From assembly GCA_900313265.1 (NCBI GenBank), contig OMRN01000072.1, positions 1 through 16,079 of the forward strand: a DNA stretch of 16,079 bases. The letters run 5' to 3'. Position numbers and translations under genes: made by a program. The stretch comes from an uncultured Lachnospiraceae bacterium. GTDB taxonomy: Bacteria > Bacillota > Clostridia > Lachnospirales > Lachnospiraceae. Below the pieces are notes generated by a model that saw only the letters and a list, made by a program, of their open reading frames with translations, was not told the DNA's origin and did no database searches. Shown here one piece after another: positions 6,300-11,846 of the stretch (within the stretch, counting starts at the first letter, position 1; the number at the start of each line of letters is the position of its first letter).

Positions 6300-7529
6300 A
6301 TGTCAGTTCATGTATTGGAAGAAGCGAATCGTTGCCTTCAGTGCAAAAATCCGCGGTGTATGGAAGGATGCCCGATTCATACCGCAATACCGGAAATGAT
6401 TCGGATGCTGAAAGAAGGTGAAACACTGGAAGCGGCAAATATGCTGTATGAAAATAATCCGCTTTCCGTGATCTGTTCTTTGGTCTGCAATCACGAAGCC
6501 CAGTGTGAAGGGCATTGTGTTCGGGGAATAAAAGAAAATCCGGTGCACATTTCCGCAATAGAAAACTATATTTCGGATTCCTGTTTTGAACGTCTGGAGG
6601 AAAAAAGACAGCCGGAAAACGGGATGAAAGTTGCGGTTATCGGAGCCGGTCCCGCCGGCATCACGATTGCGCTTTTACTGGCGGAAAAAGGATACAAAAT
6701 AACCGTTTTTGAAACAAGGGATAAAATCGGAGGAATCATGCGGTACGGCATACCGGAATTTCGTCTTCCGAAGCGGAATCTGGACCGCTATTATGAAAAG
6801 ATGAAACGAATGGGAATTCTTTTCCGGCCGAATTTCGGAGTGGGAGGTTCCGTCAGCATACAGGATCTGTTAAGTGACGGCTATAAGTCCGTCTTTATCG
6901 GAACCGGTGCGTGGAGACCGAGAAGGCTGAATATTCCGGGAGAAACCTTCGGGAATGTTCAGTATGCCATCAACTATCTGAATAATCCCGATGTATATGA
7001 TTTGGGGGACCGGATTGCCGTCATCGGATCCGGGAATGCCGCGATGGATGTTGCACGAACGGCTATCCGCCACGGGTCCCGTTTTGTGACGGTATTCTCC
7101 CGGGATGAAAAAGTGTCTGCTTCCGTGGAAGAAGCCGGCTATGCACAGATTGACGGAGTTAAATTTGCCTATAACAAAGCGCCCGTACGAATTACCGATG
7201 AGGGAGTTGTCTTCGCAGAGACTTTTCGGGACGAAGACGGAAAAATGCTTATGAAAGAGGGTACGGAAAAGCTTTTTGAGGCGGACAGTATTTTAATTGC
7301 CGTGTCCCAGGTTCCGCAGGACAAACTGGTAAACCGCGATAAAGAGTTAAAGCTGAACGAGAGGGGGAATCTTGCCACGAACGAAAAAGGCGAAACCACC
7401 ATGCCCGGGGTTTTTGCATCCGGAGATGTGGTTACCGGAGCAAAAACGGTGGTACATGCGGTGCGCTATTCCAAAGAAATTGCGGAGGATATGGACAGAT
7501 ACATGAAGTCGCTGCCGGCAAACGGCTGA
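6300..7529 (+). CDS. GltD-like FeS/FAD-dependent NAD(P) oxidoreductase
   Basis: A 409-residue protein related to the glutamate synthase small subunit (GltD), NfnB/HydN-type and dihydropyrimidine dehydrogenase electron-entry domains. The N-terminus has eight cysteines for two [4Fe-4S] clusters: CLQCKNPRCMEGCP, then CSLVCNHEAQCEGHC. An FAD-binding GAGPAG motif follows, then the GGIMRYGIPEFRLPK segment, a second Rossmann motif (VIGSGNAAMDVA) for NAD(P)H, and GVFASGDVVTG near the C-terminus. It is slightly shorter than typical GltD and no large GltB subunit is next to it, so its electron acceptor is unknown. ATG 6300 is chosen over a TTG at 6186 and an ATG at 6282 because AAAGAGG is well placed and the family starts there. 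Confidence 0.88.
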   Translation: MSVHVLEEANRCLQCKNPRCMEGCPIHTAIPEMIRMLKEGETLEAANMLYENNPLSVICSLVCNHEAQCEGHCVRGIKENPVHISAIENYISDSCFERLEEKRQPENGMKVAVIGAGPAGITIALLLAEKGYKITVFETRDKIGGIMRYGIPEFRLPKRNLDRYYEKMKRMGILFRPNFGVGGSVSIQDLLSDGYKSVFIGTGAWRPRRLNIPGETFGNVQYAINYLNNPDVYDLGDRIAVIGSGNAAMDVARTAIRHGSRFVTVFSRDEKVSASVEEAGYAQIDGVKFAYNKAPVRITDEGVVFAETFRDEDGKMLMKEGTEKLFEADSILIAVSQVPQDKLVNRDKELKLNERGNLATNEKGETTMPGVFASGDVVTGAKTVVHAVRYSKEIAEDMDRYMKSLPANG

Positions 7530-7564
7530 TGGGTTATCAAAATGACTTAATACAGATTAAAATA

Positions 7565-7592
7565 AAAAATCCCTTTTTCGAAAGGGATTTTT
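7565..7592. terminator. Bidirectional terminator, oxidoreductase/GGDEF convergent
   Basis: AAAAATCCCTTT (7565-7576) pairs with AAAGGGATTTTT (7581-7592) around a stable TTCG tetraloop. T-runs follow the stem in both directions, so it can serve both converging genes. On the minus strand the 3' edge overlaps the TAA stop of the cyclase gene. Confidence 0.9.
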
Positions 7593-8655
7593 ATAATGAG
7601 AGATGTCTGGAATAAAGATATCCGCCAAGCATCCGCCCGACACTGAAAAGAATGGCACATTCGTCCTGCTGCCAGATTCTCAGGTTGTGAGATTCCGCGC
7701 ACATCATGTATCCGATGGTTTCGCGGTTTGTGCGGATTCTTGTTACAAGCAGTGTTTCAAATTCATTGTCCCGAATCATTTCGTAGGTTTTCGGAGCCGT
7801 ATATTTGACTTCGGACAGATTGTTGGAGTTAAACAATTCATCTTTCAAAAGACTGTCAATGTCCGGAACATTGGCAATGATTTCGTCGGAATGAATGCTC
7901 TTTAAATTGAATTCTTTGTCAATATAATATAAATTTGTAATTCTCATGTCTTCTTTCAGCACGGAGAAAACCGCCCGAAGTTTTTCGACGGCTCCGTCCA
8001 CGGAATCAAACGCGACGGAAAGGTTGAGGAAGGTATTGTATAATCCGTGCCCTTTTAAATCCTGAATTACAATATTCTGGTGTTTTTCCTTAACATAGAT
8101 GATGTAGCAGTTGCGGCCTTTTGTTTTTCCGCGGTAGAGAGTCTTGTCTACCAGGGAAAAAAGCTCGTCGTAACTGTCCGCATCGGCGGGAAAAGTTGCG
8201 CTTCCGAGCGTGCCCGTAATGAAAGGCTGACAGGTTTCCAGAGGAATGTTTTTTCTCATTACGTTGAAATTTGCGTACATCTGCAGATAGAAACTTTTTA
8301 CCAGGTCGTAATTTAAGTCTCTTAAGTTTACCATGAGAAATTCGTCCCCGCCGATTCGTCCCACAATCCCGAGGTCATCGTAATAACGAATTAAATCGGA
8401 TGCGACGCCGCACAGTACTCCGTCGCCGATTTTGTGACCGTATGTGTCATTAATGAATTTAAAATTATCCAGATCCAGTAAAGCCACGGTAAAGGGAACT
8501 CCGTTGTCAATCAGGGAATGGATAAAATCAATCATATAGGGACGCGAAACCAGACCCGTTAATGAATCCAGGATCCCAAAGAGAGAATGGGTCTTTAACA
8601 GGTTTCTGAAATAGGAATATCTGTATAGCTGGTCGGTTGTATACCGCAGGAACAT
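7591..8655 (-). CDS. Diguanylate cyclase: GGDEF domain with C-terminal GAF-like region
   Basis: A 354-residue protein that should make cyclic di-GMP from two GTP. The GGDEF domain spans roughly 28-190: DSLTGLVSR, then LLDLDNFKFINDTYGH with metal-binding Asp61, and the intact active-site motif IGGDEF (GGDEF at 102-106). The standard inhibitory I-site (RxxD five residues before GGDEF) is absent: residues 93-96 are DDLG, and an RYYD lies three residues too early. Residues about 190-354 resemble a GAF/sensor fold, so the usual order (sensor first) is reversed. No membrane segments. GGAG precedes the start on the minus strand. It is divergent from the beta-glucosidase and shares the cre region with it. 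Confidence 0.92.
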   Translation of the reverse strand: MFLRYTTDQLYRYSYFRNLLKTHSLFGILDSLTGLVSRPYMIDFIHSLIDNGVPFTVALLDLDNFKFINDTYGHKIGDGVLCGVASDLIRYYDDLGIVGRIGGDEFLMVNLRDLNYDLVKSFYLQMYANFNVMRKNIPLETCQPFITGTLGSATFPADADSYDELFSLVDKTLYRGKTKGRNCYIIYVKEKHQNIVIQDLKGHGLYNTFLNLSVAFDSVDGAVEKLRAVFSVLKEDMRITNLYYIDKEFNLKSIHSDEIIANVPDIDSLLKDELFNSNNLSEVKYTAPKTYEMIRDNEFETLLVTRIRTNRETIGYMMCAESHNLRIWQQDECAILFSVGRMLGGYLYSRHLSL

Positions 8656-8679
8656 TTATTTTCTCCGTAAAAGAACTTA

Positions 8680-8708
8680 TTGTAACTATTCTCATACTAC
8701 TCTATAAT
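8680..8708 (+). promoter_or_regulatory. Candidate sigma-A promoter for the GH1 gene
   Basis: TTGTAA (8680-8685), a 17-nt spacer and a perfect TATAAT (8703-8708). Transcription would begin near 8716, placing the perfect cre at about +25 (a road-block position) and giving a leader of roughly 230 nt. A weaker alternative, TTGTGA-N17-TATTGT at 8762-8790, lies after the cre. Confidence 0.5.
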
Positions 8709-8722
8709 GAGTTACTTTTCAA
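8694..8722 (-). promoter_or_regulatory. Candidate promoter for the GGDEF gene
   Basis: Read on the minus strand: TTGAAA (8717-8722), 17 nt, TAGTAT (8694-8699), giving a short leader. A second option is TTGTAA (8749-8754), 17 nt, TAAAAT (8726-8731), whose -35 lies inside the cre palindrome. Both overlap or abut the forward promoter, so the divergent pair may compete. Confidence 0.45.
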
Positions 8723-8739
8723 TATATTTTAACAAAAAA

Positions 8740-8753
8740 TGTAAGCGCTTACA
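8740..8753. promoter_or_regulatory. Perfect cre palindrome (CcpA or LacI-family operator)
   Basis: TGTAAGCGCTTACA is a fully symmetric 14-bp site that matches the cre consensus TGWAANCGNTNWCA at every position. It sits between the divergent GGDEF and beta-glucosidase genes. Carbon catabolite control through CcpA is the simplest reading. A dedicated LacI-family beta-glucoside repressor is an alternative, but none is encoded in this window. Confidence 0.85.
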
Positions 8754-8946
8754 ATCTGGGATTGTGATAAAATTATTATCGTTTTATTGTGCATTTTTTT
8801 ATGATAAAATAGAAAAGACAGCGGGTGGATTCATAGCAATACGCTTTAAACGGTTTCGGGGATTTATAAAAATGCGAACGGTCTTTTGATTCGCTCTTAA
8901 ACGTATAAACGGCCCGGGGAATATTATAAAAAAGGGGATAAGGAAT

Positions 8947-10380
8947 ATGTTTCGTGATGATTTTGTATGGGGTGTTGCGTCCAGTGCATATCAGGTGGAA
9001 GGAACCGATCCGGTAAATGTCCGGGGGAAGTGCATCTGGGATACTTTTTCCGAAGAGAATCCGATAAATACCAAGGGCGGAAACGGCCTTGTTGCATGTG
9101 ATCACATGCACAGATATAAAGAAGATTTCGCCATGATGAAAGAGCTGGGAATTAAGGCATATCGCTTCTCCGTAAACTGGTGCAGAATTATACCGGACGG
9201 CGTCGGGGAAGTTTCCGAAGAGGGCGTTGCTTTTTACCGGGATTTGATTCTGTCCATGAAAGAAAACGGAATCACCCCGTATCTGACGCTTTATCACTGG
9301 GATCTGCCCCAGGCTTTGGAAGATAAGGGCGGATGGGTAAATCCGGAAATTGTGGACTGGTTCGGGAACTATGCGCGTGTTATCGCGGAGCGTTTTTCCG
9401 ATCTGGTCGAGTATTTCTTTACCATCAATGAACCGCAGTGTGTCATCGGACTTGGCTATGTGGTCGGAGTTCATGCGCCCGGGAAAAAACTCGGATATAA
9501 AGAAACGACGCTGGCTTCCGTGAATCTTTTAAAAGCACACGGAACGGCGGTACTGGCGCTTCGCAGGTATTCCGTAAGACCGGTTAAAATCGGATATGCG
9601 CCGACCTGCACCATTCCCATTCCGGCGAGTGATTCACCGGAGGATATTGAGGCTGCCAAAAAGAAATATTTTTCCATTACAAAAAATACCTGGGACTGGG
9701 CATGGACCGTTGCCTGGTTTTCGGACCCCGTACTTTTGGGAAAATTCCCCGAAGACAGTCTGGAACTGTTTAGGGGAGAAATGCCGGAGATAACGGAAGA
9801 TGATTTAAAACTGATGCATCAGCCGATTGATTTTCTGGGTCAGAATATCTATAACGGCTATTATATCAAGGCGGGTGAAAACGGAGAGCCCGTTGATGTA
9901 ATGAAATATCCGGGTTATCAGGAGACCGGCGTACACTGGCCGATTATGGAAGAGTGTCTTTATTGGGGTGCGCGCTTTGCATATGAGCGGTACAAACTGC
10001 CGATTTTTATCACGGAAAACGGCATGGCTTGCCACGATGCAATTTCGCTGGACGGAAAAGTGCATGACCCGAATCGTGTGGATTTTCTGGACCGCTATTT
10101 ATCCGCCCTTCAGCAGGCCGTGGATGACGGAGTGGATGTACGGGGATATTTTCTGTGGTCCGTTATGGACAATTTCGAGTGGGATCAGGGATATCACGGA
10201 AGGTTCGGAATTGTGTATACCGATTTCGTAACATTAAAGAGAATTCCGAAAGACAGCGCCTACTGGTATAAAGAGATCATGGAAAGTAACGGCGCGAAGC
10301 TTGCCGTCAATAACGGCCTCTGGGTCAGAAGTGCAAGGTGGCATCAGGAAGAAAGTTCCAATTTGTGTAAGAGCAAATAA
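8947..10380 (+). CDS. bglA: GH1 family beta-glucosidase
   Basis: A 477-residue glycoside hydrolase family 1 enzyme that hydrolyses beta-glucosides or cello-oligosaccharides. It begins FVWGVASSAYQVEG; the acid/base Glu162 is in FTINEP and the nucleophile Glu357 is in ITENG. The NFEWDQGYHGRFG segment near 407-419 is typical of enzymes acting on non-phosphorylated sugars rather than 6-phospho-beta-glucosides. No signal peptide, so it acts on imported oligosaccharides in the cytoplasm. AAGGGG at about 8932-8937 and AAGG nearer the ATG support the start. The final 25 or so residues after the usual GH1 end are an unremarkable tail. The symbol is generic; substrate preference (glucoside, galactoside or xyloside) cannot be fixed from sequence. 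Confidence 0.94.
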   Translation: MFRDDFVWGVASSAYQVEGTDPVNVRGKCIWDTFSEENPINTKGGNGLVACDHMHRYKEDFAMMKELGIKAYRFSVNWCRIIPDGVGEVSEEGVAFYRDLILSMKENGITPYLTLYHWDLPQALEDKGGWVNPEIVDWFGNYARVIAERFSDLVEYFFTINEPQCVIGLGYVVGVHAPGKKLGYKETTLASVNLLKAHGTAVLALRRYSVRPVKIGYAPTCTIPIPASDSPEDIEAAKKKYFSITKNTWDWAWTVAWFSDPVLLGKFPEDSLELFRGEMPEITEDDLKLMHQPIDFLGQNIYNGYYIKAGENGEPVDVMKYPGYQETGVHWPIMEECLYWGARFAYERYKLPIFITENGMACHDAISLDGKVHDPNRVDFLDRYLSALQQAVDDGVDVRGYFLWSVMDNFEWDQGYHGRFGIVYTDFVTLKRIPKDSAYWYKEIMESNGAKLAVNNGLWVRSARWHQEESSNLCKSK

Positions 10381-10386
10381 TAAAAA

Positions 10387-10427
10387 AGAGCAGGGCAAGA
10401 CATCGTCTTCCCTGCTCTGAGTTTTTT
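10387..10427. terminator. Bidirectional terminator between GH1 and zinc-ribbon gene
   Basis: AGAGCAGGG (10387-10395) pairs with CCCTGCTCT (10410-10418), and inside it AAGAC pairs with GTCTT across a single bulged C (10396). TTTTTT follows at 10422-10427. On the other strand the A-run at 10382-10387 gives a matching U-run, so it can end both converging transcripts. Confidence 0.92.
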
Positions 10428-10441
10428 ACGGCATTTGGATT

Positions 10442-11467
10442 TTACCAGTCAAAATCAAAATCGTCATCGAAATAAACATCATCCAGATCATCGTAGAAGA
10501 ATTCGTCATCATACTCGTAATCAAAGGCGCCAAACGGAGCGGTGCTGATATAATCTTCCGGATCATTGTCCTTTCCGGCAGTTTGGTCGGTTGTGGTAAT
10601 CATGATATCAATCTGGTTTCCGTTGGTTACTTTGTACATAATCCGTGCATCCGGGCTGTGATGGGACTTGATATGGTTTGTAAGATCGTCAATGTCGGTT
10701 CCCATTATTTCTTCAAATGCGCCGCGGACGGTGGAAGGGTTATTGCTGTCCGCAGGAGAGCCGATGGTGGTAATATCACTCCAGCTTACGGCGCGCATAA
10801 CCTGATCCACGGTAGCGGTATCGTTTGCAATAACGGACGGATCCAAAAGCGCGGTCTGGAGAGCGGTTTTTATGCTATTGGCATACTGCATGTCCGAAGA
10901 TACATTGGTTTTCTCCGTATATCTCGAAAGGCTCGGTCCCATTATGCTGATGGAAACCGGTACAGTAATAAAGGTACTTAATGTAAAGATTGCACCGATG
11001 ATAATCGCGGCAATGGAAAGACCTTTCTTGCGGCCGTCCTTCTTCGTAACATCGACGATACCGAGAATCAGACCGATTATGGAAGTACATCCGAGCAAAG
11101 ATAAAATGAATGCGGCGATGGAAAGACCGGTGATTTTCCCGGCTTTGGATTTTGCCGTATCTGCTTCGGGAGCGGGAGTTGTGTATTCAGCCTGGGCATA
11201 TGGAGCCGGTGCCGGCTGGGGTGCTGCCTGATAGTAAGCCTGTTCGGGTGCTGCTTCCTGATAAGTTTGTGCAGCCGGTTCGGGTGCTGCCGCAGGCACG
11301 GGCTCGGAATAAACCGGAGTTTCGACAGTGGCAGTTTCGGCAGATGTTTCGGGAGCAGGCGCAGGGGTGGCATCGGCCGGGGCAGTTTCCGGGAAGCGGT
11401 ATCCGCAATTTACGCAGAATTTGTCAGTATCATTCAGTTGTGTACCGCAATTTTGACAGAATTTCAT
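10442..11467 (-). CDS. Zinc-ribbon protein with two membrane segments (DUF4190-like)
   Basis: A 341-residue protein of unknown function. The N-terminus is a four-cysteine zinc ribbon (Cys4, Cys7, Cys18, Cys21), followed by a Pro/Ala/Glu-rich linker (about 28-105). Two hydrophobic segments come next (about 114-138 and 150-176), separated by a charged VTKKDGRKKG turn, in the manner of DUF4190 proteins. The remaining 160 residues have one predicted soluble domain and end in a very acidic, aromatic tail (about 320-341) rich in Asp, Phe and Tyr. If both segments span the membrane, the two ends lie on the same side. AAGGGAGAA precedes the start. It is divergent from two other zinc-ribbon membrane proteins and may act with them. 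Confidence 0.8.
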   Translation of the reverse strand: MKFCQNCGTQLNDTDKFCVNCGYRFPETAPADATPAPAPETSAETATVETPVYSEPVPAAAPEPAAQTYQEAAPEQAYYQAAPQPAPAPYAQAEYTTPAPEADTAKSKAGKITGLSIAAFILSLLGCTSIIGLILGIVDVTKKDGRKKGLSIAAIIIGAIFTLSTFITVPVSISIMGPSLSRYTEKTNVSSDMQYANSIKTALQTALLDPSVIANDTATVDQVMRAVSWSDITTIGSPADSNNPSTVRGAFEEIMGTDIDDLTNHIKSHHSPDARIMYKVTNGNQIDIMITTTDQTAGKDNDPEDYISTAPFGAFDYEYDDEFFYDDLDDVYFDDDFDFDW

Positions 11468-11521
11468 ATGGGTTCTCCCTTCGAATTAATCATATCGTGT
11501 TCATTGTATCGCTATGTTCGT

Positions 11522-11536
11522 TATCCGGTACGGATA
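11522..11536. promoter_or_regulatory. Inverted repeat TATCCG-GTA-CGGATA
   Basis: Six-base arms (11522-11527 and 11531-11536) flank a 3-nt centre. The site lies just downstream of the predicted start of the minus-strand zinc-ribbon transcript, at roughly +5 to +19, so it could be an operator or a small leader hairpin. Confidence 0.35.
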
Positions 11537-11546
11537 TACAAAAGTG

Positions 11547-11575
11547 ATACTATTCTTTTTGAATGGAGTTGTCAA
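11547..11575 (-). promoter_or_regulatory. Sigma-A promoter for the minus-strand zinc-ribbon gene
   Basis: On the minus strand there is a perfect TTGACA (11570-11575), a 17-nt spacer and TAGTAT (11547-11552). This gives a leader of about 73 nt before the ATG at 11467. Confidence 0.65.
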
Positions 11576-11628
11576 ATGGAACCGGCTTAGAGGATTGGTG
11601 AAGTTTAAACATTTTTAGGGAAAATATA

Positions 11629-11658
11629 TAGACAGCGTCTTTCCGCATTGTTTATAAT
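11629..11658 (+). promoter_or_regulatory. Sigma-A promoter driving the c-di-GMP riboswitch transcript
   Basis: TAGACA (11629-11634, five of six to TTGACA), an 18-nt spacer and a perfect TATAAT (11653-11658). Transcription would begin near 11665, about 15-20 nt before the riboswitch aptamer, which is the expected arrangement. Confidence 0.75.
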
Positions 11659-11681
11659 TAAAATTATCAAATATACATTAT

Positions 11682-11758
11682 GTTTCGGCAAAACATTCGA
11701 AAGGGTGCGACGCAAAGCCCAGGGCCTAAGCTTTAATAGTATGGCAGTCGGTTGCAAC
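11682..11758 (+). promoter_or_regulatory. Cyclic di-GMP-I (GEMM-I) riboswitch aptamer
   Basis: The segment carries the hallmark elements of the class I cyclic-di-GMP riboswitch in order: GGCAAAAC; a stem CATTC/GGGTG capped by a GAAA tetraloop (11699-11702); the conserved GACGCAAAGCC block; then GGGCCTAAG and TATGGC, which together give the CCUAAG...UAUGG 11-nt tetraloop receptor (11725-11730 and 11740-11744); and finally GTCGGTTGC, whose TTGC can pair with GCAA of the 5' side to close P1. It sits between a strong promoter and an intrinsic terminator, about 90 nt before the 980-residue surface-protein gene. It should sense cyclic di-GMP, which the GGDEF protein encoded 3 kb away can make. Whether ligand turns expression on or off cannot be decided by eye. 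Confidence 0.93.
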
Positions 11759-11766
11759 TTTTATTT

Positions 11767-11799
11767 GGCATCGCTGAAAAAAGGCAGATGCCTGTTTTT
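11767..11799 (+). terminator. Riboswitch-associated intrinsic terminator
   Basis: GGCATC (11767-11772) pairs with GATGCC (11787-11792). A few inner pairs form across one bulge and an A-rich loop, and GTTTTT runs to 11799. It lies nine bases after the aptamer and before the ribosome site, so it is the likely expression platform. I could not find a clear antiterminator strand. Confidence 0.75.
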
Positions 11800-11846
11800 G
11801 TAATTATGGAGGTGTATTTTTTTAGAAGAAGTAAAGGGGAAACGGA

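Noticed and set aside
8776..9474. 232-codon minus-strand ORF across the GH1 promoter region and N-terminus
   Set aside because: Antisense to a clear GH1 reading frame and covers regulatory DNA; no domain recognised.
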